Positions 16,204 through 25,268 of a DNA stretch of 28,783 nt are shown here, piece by piece (within the stretch, counting starts at the first letter, position 1; the number at the start of each line of letters is the position of its first letter). Below the pieces are notes generated by a model. The model saw only the letters and a program-made list of their open reading frames with translations, made no database searches and was not told the DNA's origin. Origin of the DNA: Cellulomonas sp. (GTDB taxonomy: Bacteria; Actinomycetota; Actinomycetes; Actinomycetales; Cellulomonadaceae); assembly GCA_027451305.1 (NCBI GenBank), contig DAIDJQ010000053.1, positions 1 to 28,783 of the forward strand. Direction: 5' to 3'. Position numbers and translations under genes: made by a program.

Positions 16204-17275
16204 GCGTGATCGGCAGCCGCGGCGCGGACACGTCGAAGACGTGCGCCCCCTTGGCCGCCGGCGAGGCACGTAGCGCCGTGAACACCGCGATCTTCAACGG
16301 GGTGTCCTGAGAGCTCCCCCAGTCGACCTCGACGCCGTCCCGCAGGTGCATCGTGACCGTGTCCTGCGTCTGCGCGGCGACCCCCGCGACCTCGGCCAGC
16401 AGCACCGGCGGCAGCTGCCGCAGCACCCCGAGCACGGCCTGCAGGGTGCGGGCGTCGTCGGCGGGCACGTCGACCACCGGAAGGCCGGCGGGCGCCTTGG
16501 CGGCCCTGCCGACCTGCACGCCCTCCTGGTCGAGCAGGGAGAAGCCAGCGGCGGCAGCGCCGGGCGGCGCCTGCTTCTCCGGCACCGCCGCGACGGGCTC
16601 CCGCGCGACGAGCTCCACGGTCAGCCCGTGCGGCCAGTCCCGTGTCACCCGCGCCTCGCGGACCCCCGGCACCTGCAGGAGCCGGTCGCGCAGGCTCACC
16701 GTGCCCAGCCGTGGCAGCGGGACGCCGGCGTCCGTCGCGACCACGGCGAGCACCTGGTCGACCGCCACGACGGTGCCGGCACCCGTCACGGTGACCTGCG
16801 CCGGACGCAGGGCCAGCACGGGCGACCAGAACAGCAGCCACGCCAGCGCGGCCAGCGTCAGGGTGCCCGCGATCGCACCGGCGATCTGCCGGCGGGCGAG
16901 CGTGCGACGGGCCCGGGCCCGCTCGGCGAACCGCTGCACCGACCGCGTGGAGACCACCGGCGGACTGACCGGTCCGCCGAAGCGGCGGACCTGGTAGGTG
17001 GTGGCGGCCGTGTACCGGTCGACGACAGGCGAGGGCGGCCCGGTCGGAGGAGAGGTCGTCGTCGCGCCGCTCCTCGGCGCAGCGGCCCCGGCCCGCACGG
17101 AGGGCCCTGCCGCGGCGGCACCGGGCCTGGGTCCCACCCGAGGCTCCTTCGCCGGCGGCTCGGGTCGCGGCGAGGACGGCGTGGGTTCGGAGCGACTCGT
17201 CGCGGCCGGGCGCGCACCTGGGCGGCCGGCGGCTCCGGGCCAGACCCGGGGCACGGGTGGTCGCGACGGGCTCAT
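16199..17275 (-). CDS. ftsQ: FtsQ, divisome membrane protein with POTRA domain
   Basis: 358 residues. A long cytosolic N-terminus rich in Pro, Ala and Ser (1-110) is followed by a basic stretch (RFAERARARRTLARR, 116-129), one membrane segment (about 131-150), a POTRA domain (about 156-228: LRPAQVTVTG, VPLPRLGTVSLRDRLLQ and VPGVREARVTRDWPHGLTVELVAREPVA), and the FtsQ beta domain to the end. FtsQ joins the early and late divisome parts outside the membrane. ATG 17273-17275 overlaps the murG-murC stop in an ATGA. It is the last gene of the overlapping mur block. The disordered N-terminus is longer than in E. coli FtsQ. Confidence 0.93.
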   Translation of the reverse strand: MSPSRPPVPRVWPGAAGRPGARPAATSRSEPTPSSPRPEPPAKEPRVGPRPGAAAAGPSVRAGAAAPRSGATTTSPPTGPPSPVVDRYTAATTYQVRRFGGPVSPPVVSTRSVQRFAERARARRTLARRQIAGAIAGTLTLAALAWLLFWSPVLALRPAQVTVTGAGTVVAVDQVLAVVATDAGVPLPRLGTVSLRDRLLQVPGVREARVTRDWPHGLTVELVAREPVAAVPEKQAPPGAAAAGFSLLDQEGVQVGRAAKAPAGLPVVDVPADDARTLQAVLGVLRQLPPVLLAEVAGVAAQTQDTVTMHLRDGVEVDWGSSQDTPLKIAVFTALRASPAAKGAHVFDVSAPRLPITR

Positions 17276-20004
17276 CCTGCGGCGTCCGGGTCCGCTGCGG
17301 TGCCGGCTCGGCCCCGGTCGGTACGGGGCTCCGGGCCGTCGGCGTCCGTCTGCCGAACGGGATGCGACCCGCTCGTCGCGTGACCGACCCTGCTCGCGGC
17401 GCGCTCCCGGAGCTCGCTGAGCACCACGGGCGCCAGCGCCGTCACGTCGCCGGCGCCGACCGTCAGCAGCAGGTCGCCCGGCTCGGTGAGGGCGGCAGCG
17501 GCGCGAGCGGCCTCGAGGCGGTCCGGGACGAAGCGCGCCCGCCCCGGCGGTGAGACCCGGTCGGTGATCAGCGCGCCCGACACCCCGGGCTCGGGGTCCT
17601 CCCGGGCCGCGTAGACGTCCGTGACCACCACGCCGTCGGCGTGGGCGAGCGCGGCGGCGAACTGGTCCGCGAACGTCCGGGTCCGGGAGTACAGGTGCGG
17701 CTGGAACAGCACCACGACCCGACCGTCGCCCGCGACCTGGCGTGCGGCTCCCAGCAGCGCCGCGATCTCCGTGGGGTGGTGCGCGTAGTCGTCGACCACG
17801 CGCACACCGTCCGCGGTGCCGCGGTCCTCGAACCGGCGTCCCGTGCCGCGGAACGCACCGAGTGCGTCCGCCGCGGTGGCCGCGTCGAGCCCGAGACGAC
17901 GGAGCACCGTCCATGCCGCGGCGGCGTTCAGGCCGTTGTGCGCTCCCGGCACGGCGAGCCGCACCACCGACCTGGTCGGCCCGTCCACGAGCTCCGTGGC
18001 CCAGCCGCCCGCGACCGCTTCGGTCGGGCCCACCCGGACGTCTGCGCCTGCGCCCCGTCCGTAGGTCACCACGGCGACCCCACGGGCCGCGAGGCGCGAG
18101 GCCACGGCCGCGACCAGACGTGCGGCACCCGGGTCGTCGGTGCACGCCACCAGGGTCCCGCCGGTGCGGATGCGGTCCGCGAACGCCGCGAACGCGGCCT
18201 CGAACGCCTCGCGCGTGCCGTAGTGGTCCAGGTGGTCCGGCTCGACGTTCGTCACCACGGAGACCAGCGGGCGGTAGGCGAGGAAGGAGCCGTCCGACTC
18301 GTCGGCCTCGGCCACGAACGGGCCCGCACCGTCGCGGCCGCCGCCGAGCGGGCCCGCGTCCGAGAGCACGGAGCCGCCGATGGCGAAGGACGGGTCCGCG
18401 CCCGCGTGCAGCAGCGCGGTGGCGACCATCGCGGAGGTGGTGGTCTTGCCGTGCGCGCCGGCCACGGCGACGGAGGAGCGCCCGGCCATCAGGGCGGCGA
18501 GCGCCTGCGACCGGTGCAGCACCCGCAGCCCGGCAGCACGCGCTGCCGCCAGCTCCGGGTTCGTCTCGCGCACGGCGGACGACACGACGACGGTGTCCAC
18601 GTCACGGACCGCGACGGCGTCGTGCCCCACCCGGACGCCGACCCCTGCGGCCCGCAGGCCCGGCAGGGCCGGGCCGTCCTGAGCGTCCGACCCCGAGACC
18701 TGCAGGCCTCTGGCAGCCAGCAGAGCCGCGACGGCCGACATGCCCGCACCGCCCACGCCGATCAGGTGCACCCGGCCGAGCGAGTCGAGCGCCGGCGGCT
18801 CGTCGTCGAAGAGCTGCACCGCGTCGGCCGGGGCCTGCACCGCGTCGTCGCGATCGTGCGGGGCACCGTCCGAGGGCAGCTGCGCGAGCACCAGGGCCGC
18901 AACCCGTCGTGCGGCGTCGCGTACGCCCACCGACGCGGCAGCCGCCGCCATCCGCTCGCGCGCCGGCACCGCATCCGGCCCCACCAGCAGAGGCAGCACG
19001 TGCGCCCGCAGCCACGCGGCGTCGAGCGCCCGGTCCTCCACCAGGAGGCCACCGCCCGCTGCGACGACGCCGGCTGCGTTCAGGCGCTGCTCGCCGTTGC
19101 CCACCGGCAGCGGCACGTAGACGGCGGGGATGCCCAGGGCGGCGAGCTCGCACACCGTGCCGGCCCCCGCGCGGCCCACCACCAGGTCCGCCACCGCGAG
19201 GGCCAGGTCCATCCGGGACAGGTACTCCAGCACGTGGTACCGCCGAGCGTCCGGCAGCCCCTCGACGGCACGCCGGACGGCGTCGGCCTTGCCACGGCCG
19301 GCCAGGTGCAGCACCTGGACGCCGGCATCGAGGAGGTCGCGGGCAGCGGCCGCCACGGCGGCGTTCACGCTGAGCGCGCCCAGCGACCCGCCGGTCACCA
19401 GGAGCGTCGGCAGGTCCGGGTCGAGAGCGAGCTCGGTCGCCGCCCTGCGACGGGCGCCGTGCGCGTCGCTCGTCCGCTCGACGAGCAGCCTGGCGACCGG
19501 CTCGCGCAGCGGCAGGCCCGTCACCTCCGCGTTCGGCAACCTGGTGCCCGGGAAGGTGACCGCCACGGCACTCGCCCAGCGGGCCCCGAGGCGGTTGGCC
19601 ACACCCGGTCGGGCGTTCTGCTCGTGCACCACCACCGGCAGGCCCCGGTGCCGCGCGGCGAGGTACGCCGGTGTCGCGACGTAGCCCCCGAACCCGACCA
19701 CCACCTGCGCACCCGACTCGTCGAGCGCCGCCTCGGCTGCCGCGACGGCAGCGCGCAGCCGCCCCGGCAGACGCAGCAGCTGGGTGCTCGGCCGGCGCGG
19801 CAGCGGCACCCGTGGCACCACCGCGAGGGGCAGTCCGTGGGCAGGCACGAGCTCCGCCTCGAGGCCCTCCCTGGTGCCGAGGACGGTGAGCCGGATCCCG
19901 GGCCGCGCCGCGCGCAGGGCGTCGGCCACCGCGAGGAGCGGGTTCACGTGACCCGCGGTACCGCCCCCGGCCAGCAGCACCGAACCTTCCCCCGGCTCAG
20001 TCAC
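17272..20004 (-). CDS. murG-murC: MurG-MurC fusion: lipid II glycosyltransferase joined to UDP-MurNAc:L-alanine ligase
   Basis: One uninterrupted frame of 910 codons. Residues 1-372 are a full MurG, which adds GlcNAc to lipid I at the inner membrane face: GGGTAGHVNP at 13-22, GFGGYVATPAY at 104-114, HEQN at 127-130, TGGSLGA at 204-210, GRAGAGTVCELAALG at 277-291, and Gln306/Asn309 of GEQRLNA. Residues 373-408 are an acidic, Pro/Ala-rich linker (18781-18888) with no stop codon. Residues 409-875 are a full MurC: GVGGAGMS at 416-423, P-loop GAHGKTTT at 516-523, EADESDGS at 566-573, NVEPDH, PGAHNGLNA at 686-694 and DDYAHHPTE at 738-746. A 35-residue polar tail follows. GTG 20002-20004 overlaps ftsW by 8 bases. 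Separate MurC could also arise from internal GTG codons at 18838-18840 or 18817-18819, though no ribosome site is visible there. Confidence 0.9.
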   Translation of the reverse strand: MTEPGEGSVLLAGGGTAGHVNPLLAVADALRAARPGIRLTVLGTREGLEAELVPAHGLPLAVVPRVPLPRRPSTQLLRLPGRLRAAVAAAEAALDESGAQVVVGFGGYVATPAYLAARHRGLPVVVHEQNARPGVANRLGARWASAVAVTFPGTRLPNAEVTGLPLREPVARLLVERTSDAHGARRRAATELALDPDLPTLLVTGGSLGALSVNAAVAAAARDLLDAGVQVLHLAGRGKADAVRRAVEGLPDARRYHVLEYLSRMDLALAVADLVVGRAGAGTVCELAALGIPAVYVPLPVGNGEQRLNAAGVVAAGGGLLVEDRALDAAWLRAHVLPLLVGPDAVPARERMAAAAASVGVRDAARRVAALVLAQLPSDGAPHDRDDAVQAPADAVQLFDDEPPALDSLGRVHLIGVGGAGMSAVAALLAARGLQVSGSDAQDGPALPGLRAAGVGVRVGHDAVAVRDVDTVVVSSAVRETNPELAAARAAGLRVLHRSQALAALMAGRSSVAVAGAHGKTTTSAMVATALLHAGADPSFAIGGSVLSDAGPLGGGRDGAGPFVAEADESDGSFLAYRPLVSVVTNVEPDHLDHYGTREAFEAAFAAFADRIRTGGTLVACTDDPGAARLVAAVASRLAARGVAVVTYGRGAGADVRVGPTEAVAGGWATELVDGPTRSVVRLAVPGAHNGLNAAAAWTVLRRLGLDAATAADALGAFRGTGRRFEDRGTADGVRVVDDYAHHPTEIAALLGAARQVAGDGRVVVLFQPHLYSRTRTFADQFAAALAHADGVVVTDVYAAREDPEPGVSGALITDRVSPPGRARFVPDRLEAARAAAALTEPGDLLLTVGAGDVTALAPVVLSELRERAASRVGHATSGSHPVRQTDADGPEPRTDRGRAGTAADPDAAG

Positions 20005-21244
20005 GTGCCCGACCCAGCACGGCCAACGAGCGGCGCACCACGGAGGGCCGGGCCGCGAGCGCCTCGGCCGCACCGGGCTCCGAGCGGGCGAACGCCAGCA
20101 CAACACCTAACGCGGCCATCGTCATGATCAGGGCTGATCCTCCGGCAGAGACGAGTGGCAGGGGCACACCGACCACCGGCAGCAGCCCGATCACCACGGC
20201 GATGTTGATCATCGCCTGCCCGACGATCCAGCACATGATCGCGCCGGTGGTGATCCGCGCCATCGGGTCGGCGTGGCGACGGATGACCCGCACCATGGCG
20301 AAGGCGAGCAGCGCGAACAGTGCGAGCACGAGCAGCGTCCCGATCAGGCCGAGCTCCTCGCCGAGGATGGCGAAGATGAAGTCGTTGTGGGCGGCAGGAA
20401 GGTAGGACCACTTCTCGCGGCTCTCCCCCAGCCCCAGGCCGCCCCAGCCACCGGTGGCCAGTCCCCAGCCGCCGTGCAGCGTCTGGTAGCACTCGTTCTG
20501 CACGTCGCAGCTGCCGGAGAGCCAGGAGCGGATCCGGCCGACGCGGTTGTGCCCGAGCGTCACGAGCGGGATGACCGCTGCGACGCCCGCCACGATCAGC
20601 ACGGCGAAGTAGCGGCGTGGGACACCGGCCACCCACATGGCCCCGAACAGGATCAGCAGGAGCACCAGGGCCGTGCCGAGGTCCTGCCCGAGCAGCACCG
20701 TGCCGACCGGGATGATGCCGCCGATCGGGATGACGGGGATCAGCGCGTGCTGCCAGCGATGGAGCAGCGGCAGCTTGCGCGCGAGCACTGCTCCGAGCCA
20801 GAGCGCCAGGGCGAGCTTCAACGCCTCGGACGGCTGCGCCGAGAAGCCGGGCAGGCACACCCAGTTCTGGTTGCCGCCCGCGCCGCAGCCCAGACCCGGG
20901 ACGAAGACCATCGTCTGGAAGACGACGGCCGCGCCCAGGGCGGGCCAGGCGAGCTTGCGCAGCGTACGCACCGGCAGCCGCGAGGCGATGAGCATCAGCG
21001 GCAGCCCGGCGAGGGCGAACTTGGTCTGGTTCAGGAACACCGCATAGGGCGAGTTGCCCTTCTGCAGCGACTCGACGCTCGAGCTCGAGAGCACCATGAC
21101 CAGGCCGATCACCAGGAGCAGAGCCGTCGAGCCGGCGAGCACGTAGTAGCTGGTCACGGCGCTGTTCCAGTGCCCGAGCACGGACCGGCGCCGGGCCGGC
21201 CCCGTCGCGACGGTGTCCGGCTGGGCGGAGACCACGCGGTTCAC
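19997..21244 (-). CDS. ftsW: FtsW, SEDS peptidoglycan glycosyltransferase of the septum
   Basis: 415 residues with about ten hydrophobic segments. SEDS-family polymerase that joins lipid II into septal glycan strands together with FtsI. Visible family marks: FSAQPSEALKLALALW (134-149), GQDLGTALVLL (186-196), RIRSWL (237-242), GLGESREKWSYLPAAHNDFIFAI with the conserved Asp288 of the HxDF loop, GEELG (295-299) and PLPLVSAGGS near 361-370. Cysteines 120, 130, 246 and 252 lie in predicted extracytoplasmic loops. GTG 21242-21244 overlaps the murD stop (GTGA), and its own stop overlaps murG-murC. RodA is the alternative in this family, but the dcw setting supports FtsW. Confidence 0.95.
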   Translation of the reverse strand: MNRVVSAQPDTVATGPARRRSVLGHWNSAVTSYYVLAGSTALLLVIGLVMVLSSSSVESLQKGNSPYAVFLNQTKFALAGLPLMLIASRLPVRTLRKLAWPALGAAVVFQTMVFVPGLGCGAGGNQNWVCLPGFSAQPSEALKLALALWLGAVLARKLPLLHRWQHALIPVIPIGGIIPVGTVLLGQDLGTALVLLLILFGAMWVAGVPRRYFAVLIVAGVAAVIPLVTLGHNRVGRIRSWLSGSCDVQNECYQTLHGGWGLATGGWGGLGLGESREKWSYLPAAHNDFIFAILGEELGLIGTLLVLALFALLAFAMVRVIRRHADPMARITTGAIMCWIVGQAMINIAVVIGLLPVVGVPLPLVSAGGSALIMTMAALGVVLAFARSEPGAAEALAARPSVVRRSLAVLGRARD

Positions 21245-22743
21245 GACTGCCCGAGGAGGCCCCGGACGGCGGTCGCGAAAGCGTCACCACGCTCCGCGTA
21301 GGACGTGAACTGGTCCATGGAGGCGCACGCAGGGGCCAGCAGCACGCTCACGGCGGTGCCCGCCGGCGCGGCGGCGGCGAACCGCCCGGCAGCCTGCACG
21401 GCACGAGTCATCACCGGTTCAGTGTCACCGGGGACGACCTCGACCACCGGGACCTGCGGCGCGTGTCGGGCGAGGGCGTCACGCAGCGGCGCCCGGTCCT
21501 CCCCGATCAGCACCACGGCCCGCAGCCGGTCGACCCGCCGCTGCACCAGGTCGTCGAACGTCGCGCCCTTGGCCAGACCGCCGGCGATCCACACGACGCT
21601 GCCCTCAGGGAAGGCCGCGAGCGAGGCGGCCGCAGCATGCGCGTTGGTCGCCTTGGAGTCGTCGATCCACGCCACACCGTCGCGCTGCGCGACGGTCACG
21701 ATGCGGTGCGCGCCGGGCTCGAACGCCCGCAGCCCGTCGCGCACGGCCGTCGGACCCGCCCCGTGCGCCAGGGCGAGCGCGGCGGCGGCAAGCGCGTTGG
21801 CGACGACGTGCGGCGGCACCTGCCCGTCGGGACCCGCGAGCTGGGCGAGGTCGTCGAGCGTCGCGAGCTCCTGCGCGTGCGAGTACCGCAGCCGGGCGAA
21901 CGCCCGGTCCACCAGCACGTCCTCGACCACGCCGACCTGCCCGACCGACGGGACGCCGAGCGTGAACCCCACGGCGACGGCACCGTCGACCACGTCCGCC
22001 TCCTCGACGAGCCGGCGGGTCGTCGGGTCGGCCACGGCGTAGACGCAGGCCACCTGCGCGCGCTCGAACACCCGTCCCTTGTCGCTCGCGTACGCCTCCA
22101 TCGAGCCGTGCCAGTCGAGGTGGTCCGGTGCCACGTTCAGCACTGCGGCTGCCTGTGCGGACATCGAGGACGTGAAGTGCAGCTGGAAGCTGGACAGCTC
22201 GACCGCCAGCACGTCGACGGCAGGGTCCGTGACGGCGAGGACCAGCGGGTTGCCGACGTTGCCGGCGGCCACCGCCCGCTCGCCGCCCGCCCGCAGGATC
22301 GAGTCCAGCATGCCGACCGTGGTCGTCTTCCCGTTGGTCCCCGTCACGACGAGCCAGGGGGCCGGCCCGCCACCGTCGGCGCGATCCACCCGCACCCGCC
22401 ACGCGAGCTCGACCTCGCTCCACACGGGCGTGCCGCGCTCGGCAGCGGCGGTCAGCAGCGGATGCGCGGGCGGCAGGCCAGGGGACGTCACGACCACGTC
22501 CACGTCCGCGAGCCCGTCGCGCGCGAGGAACGCGTCGACGTCGTGCTCGTCCGCGCCGCTCGCGCGGTCGTCGAACGTGCGCACCCGTGCGCCGAGCCGG
22601 TCGAGCACGTCGACCGACGCACGTCCGGACAGGCCCAGCCCCGCCACCAGCACCCGAAGCCCGTCCACGTCGACATCCGTGGGCGAGCCGCGCCACCCGC
22701 CCGTCGGACCGTGCACCGCACCCGTCGAGCCGTCCGCTCCCAC
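21241..22743 (-). CDS. murD: MurD, UDP-MurNAc-L-alanine:D-glutamate ligase
   Basis: 500 residues, somewhat longer than the usual 440-490 because of a Gly/Thr-rich N-terminus of about 25 residues. ATP-dependent cytosolic ligase that adds D-glutamate. N-terminal Rossmann motif LVAGLGLSGRASVDVL at 32-47, P-loop TGTNGKTTT at 134-142 with Lys139, GNVGNPL at 161-167, the APDHLDWHGSMEAYASDK segment holding the lysine usually carbamylated, and WIDDSKATNAHA. GTG 22741-22743 touches the mraY stop (TAGGTG), which explains the chosen start; a later GTG near VDVDGLRVLVAG would give a more typical length and cannot be excluded. Confidence 0.95.
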   Translation of the reverse strand: MGADGSTGAVHGPTGGWRGSPTDVDVDGLRVLVAGLGLSGRASVDVLDRLGARVRTFDDRASGADEHDVDAFLARDGLADVDVVVTSPGLPPAHPLLTAAAERGTPVWSEVELAWRVRVDRADGGGPAPWLVVTGTNGKTTTVGMLDSILRAGGERAVAAGNVGNPLVLAVTDPAVDVLAVELSSFQLHFTSSMSAQAAAVLNVAPDHLDWHGSMEAYASDKGRVFERAQVACVYAVADPTTRRLVEEADVVDGAVAVGFTLGVPSVGQVGVVEDVLVDRAFARLRYSHAQELATLDDLAQLAGPDGQVPPHVVANALAAAALALAHGAGPTAVRDGLRAFEPGAHRIVTVAQRDGVAWIDDSKATNAHAAAASLAAFPEGSVVWIAGGLAKGATFDDLVQRRVDRLRAVVLIGEDRAPLRDALARHAPQVPVVEVVPGDTEPVMTRAVQAAGRFAAAAPAGTAVSVLLAPACASMDQFTSYAERGDAFATAVRGLLGQS

Positions 22744-23826
22744 CTAGCCCGCCACCCATTCCCCGTAGAACAGCCCCACACCGAAGGCCACGAACAGTCC
22801 TGCGATGATCCAGAACCGGATCACGATGGTGACCTCGCCCCACCCCGACAGCTCGAAGTGGTGGTGCAGCGGTGCCATCTTCAGCACCCGCCGTCCGGTC
22901 GCCTTGAAGAAGCCGATCTGGATCACGTCCGACATCACGATCACGACGAACAACCCACCGAGGATCGCCGCGAGGATCTCGGTCCTGGTGAGGATGGAGA
23001 ACCCGGCCAGCGCGCCGCCGAGGGCGAGCGAGCCGGTGTCCCCCATGAAGATCTGCGCCGGGCTGGCGTTCCACCACAGGAACCCGAACAGCGCTCCGGT
23101 GATCGCCGCGGCGACCACCGCCAGCGCCAGCGGGTCGCGGGTCTCGTAGCAGCGCGGACCGACCGAGCCGAGGATCTGGCACGACTGCTTGAACTGCCAC
23201 ACGCCCACCAGCACGTACGCGCCGAACACGATCAGCGAGACCCCGGTGGCGAGCCCGTCGAGGCCGTCGGTCAGGTTCACGGCGTTGGACCAGGCCGTGA
23301 TCAGGAAGTTCGCCCAGATGACGAACAGGATCAGGCCGATCGTGGCGCCGGCGAAGGCCAGGTTCAGGTCGGTGTCCCGGATGAAGGAGATGCGCGCCGA
23401 CGCCGGCGTCCGGAACCTCGCGTTCGGGAAGTGCAGGGCGGCCACGGCGAAGGTGACCCCGACGACGCCCTGCCCGATGATCTTCGCGAGCGGGGACAGC
23501 CCGAGGCTGCGCTGCCGCGAGATCTTGATGAAGTCGTCGAGGAAGCCGACCACGCCGAGCCCCGCCATGAGGAACAGGACGAGGATCGCGGACGCGGACG
23601 GGGCGGTCCCGGTCAGCAGCAGCCCGGCGAGCCAGCCGACGATGCTCGCCACGATGATGACGACGCCACCCATGGTCGGCGTCCCGCGCTTGGTGAAGTG
23701 CGCGGTCGGGCCGTCCTGCCGGATGAACTGCCCGTAGCGCCGCCGCACCAGGAAGCGGATCAGCAGGGGTGTGCCGAGCAGCGAGGCGACCATCGACACG
23801 CCGCCGGAGATCAGGACGGCCTTCAC
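22744..23826 (-). CDS. mraY: MraY, phospho-MurNAc-pentapeptide transferase
   Basis: 360 residues, about ten membrane segments. It transfers phospho-MurNAc-pentapeptide to undecaprenyl phosphate, making lipid I. Visible: [18 protein letters not shown] at 39-56, [16 protein letters not shown] with the aspartate pair Asp97/Asp98, [29 protein letters not shown], and the histidine triad [11 protein letters not shown] beginning at His321. GTG 23824-23826 overlaps the murF stop (GTGA). The gene ends in TAG directly followed by the GTG of murD. Confidence 0.97.
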   Translation of the reverse strand: MKAVLISGGVSMVASLLGTPLLIRFLVRRRYGQFIRQDGPTAHFTKRGTPTMGGVVIIVASIVGWLAGLLLTGTAPSASAILVLFLMAGLGVVGFLDDFIKISRQRSLGLSPLAKIIGQGVVGVTFAVAALHFPNARFRTPASARISFIRDTDLNLAFAGATIGLILFVIWANFLITAWSNAVNLTDGLDGLATGVSLIVFGAYVLVGVWQFKQSCQILGSVGPRCYETRDPLALAVVAAAITGALFGFLWWNASPAQIFMGDTGSLALGGALAGFSILTRTEILAAILGGLFVVIVMSDVIQIGFFKATGRRVLKMAPLHHHFELSGWGEVTIVIRFWIIAGLFVAFGVGLFYGEWVAG

Positions 23827-25268
23827 ACGCCCGCTCCGACCAGCCGGTCGCCGAGCTGCCAGAGCCCGGCGCCGTAGGAGGACTTCACCAGCACCACGTC
23901 GCCGGCCTGCAGCTCCTGCGCGAGGAACTGTTCGGCCGCGTCGATGTCGTCGGCCAGCACCACCTCGTCACCCCAGGAGCCCTCGTGGTTGGCGCCGTCG
24001 CGGATCGCCCGCGCGCCGTCGCCCACCACGACCGTGAGACCGATGTTGAGCCGCACCACCAGCCGGCCGATGGCGTCGTGCGCCTGCCGCGCCTCCGGGC
24101 CGAGCTCGAGCATCTCGCCCAGCACCGCCACCGAACGACGTTCCCGGCCCGCCAGCTGGGCCAGCGCCTTGAGCGCGGCCCGCATGGAGTCGGGGTTGGC
24201 GTTGTAGGAGTCGTCGACGACGGTCACGCCGTCCGGGCGGTCGACCACGTGCATCCGGTGCGGGCTGAGCGCGTCCGCCGCCGAGAGTCCCGCAGCGACG
24301 TCCTCGAGCTCCAGGCCGCCGACGAGCGCGGTCGCCGCCGCCGCCAGCGCGTTGTGCACGTGGTGCTCCCCCACCAGCCGCAGCCGGACGGGCATCGAGC
24401 GCGGCGCCTCCGGCGTGCGTGCGTCCACCAGGCTGAAGCCCGCGCGGCCGCGGTCGTCCAGCTGCACGCCGGACGCCCGGACCTGCGCCTGCGGCGAGAT
24501 GCCGAAGGTCACCACCTCGCCCGGCGCCAGCCCGGCCATCGCGACGACCCGGTGGTCGTCGGCGTTCAGCACGGCGACCCCGTCCGGACGAAGCCCGGTC
24601 ACCAGCTCGGACTTGGCGCGGGCGGTGGCCTCGACGCCCCCGAACTCGCCGAGGTGAGCGGCACCGACGACGAGCACCACGGACACGTCCGGCGGAGCGA
24701 TCTGCGTGAGGTACTCGATGTGCCCGATGCCGGAGGCGCCCATCTCCAGCACCAGGTGCGCCGTCGACTCGTCGGCGCGCAGCACCGTCAGGGGCAGCCC
24801 GATCTCGTTGTTGAACGACCGGACTGGGGCGACCGTGGGCGCGTCCGCGGAGAACAGCTGCGCCAGCAGGTCCTTCGTCGTCGTCTTGCCCACGGACCCC
24901 GTCACGGCCACCACCTGCAGCGCGGTGCCGCCCGGCTCGGCCGCCGCCTCGCGCAGCCGCCCGAGCACGTCACGGGCGAGGGCGCCGAGCGCCACGGTCA
25001 CGTCGTCCACCAGGACCGTCGGCAGCGTCCCGCCCGCGGGTGCCGGCACGTCGCGTGCTGCGAGCACCAGCACGGCACCCGCCTCGACGGCCCCCACCGC
25101 GAACTCGTGCCCGTCCGCGTGCTCCCCCGGCAGCGCGACGAAGAGCGAGCCGGGGAGCACCTCGCGCGAGTCGGCCACCACCGGACCGGTCACCACGGTC
25201 CCCGGTGCGACGCCGGACAGCACACCTCCCGTCGCGGCCGCGACCTCGGCCGCCGTCAGGGCGATCAC
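23823..25268 (-). CDS. murF: MurF, UDP-MurNAc-tripeptide:D-Ala-D-Ala ligase
   Basis: 481 residues. Cytosolic ATP-dependent ligase that adds D-Ala-D-Ala and completes the pentapeptide. N-terminal substrate domain with [22 protein letters not shown] (33-54), P-loop [12 protein letters not shown] at 122-133 (Lys128), [13 protein letters not shown] at 151-163, [10 protein letters not shown] at 175-184, HNALAA at 305-310 and [11 protein letters not shown] at 352-362. GTG 25266-25268 overlaps the murE stop and its stop overlaps mraY, so it is coupled on both sides. No ddl gene for the dipeptide is in the window. Confidence 0.96.
   Translation of the reverse strand: MIALTAAEVAAATGGVLSGVAPGTVVTGPVVADSREVLPGSLFVALPGEHADGHEFAVGAVEAGAVLVLAARDVPAPAGGTLPTVLVDDVTVALGALARDVLGRLREAAAEPGGTALQVVAVTGSVGKTTTKDLLAQLFSADAPTVAPVRSFNNEIGLPLTVLRADESTAHLVLEMGASGIGHIEYLTQIAPPDVSVVLVVGAAHLGEFGGVEATARAKSELVTGLRPDGVAVLNADDHRVVAMAGLAPGEVVTFGISPQAQVRASGVQLDDRGRAGFSLVDARTPEAPRSMPVRLRLVGEHHVHNALAAAATALVGGLELEDVAAGLSAADALSPHRMHVVDRPDGVTVVDDSYNANPDSMRAALKALAQLAGRERRSVAVLGEMLELGPEARQAHDAIGRLVVRLNIGLTVVVGDGARAIRDGANHEGSWGDEVVLADDIDAAEQFLAQELQAGDVVLVKSSYGAGLWQLGDRLVGAGV

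Noticed and set aside
18781..18888. Treating murG and murC as two separate genes
   Set aside because: No stop codon ends murG in this stretch, and the candidate internal GTG codons (18840, 18819) have no ribosome site. Internal initiation remains possible and is noted, but the sequence as given encodes one protein.
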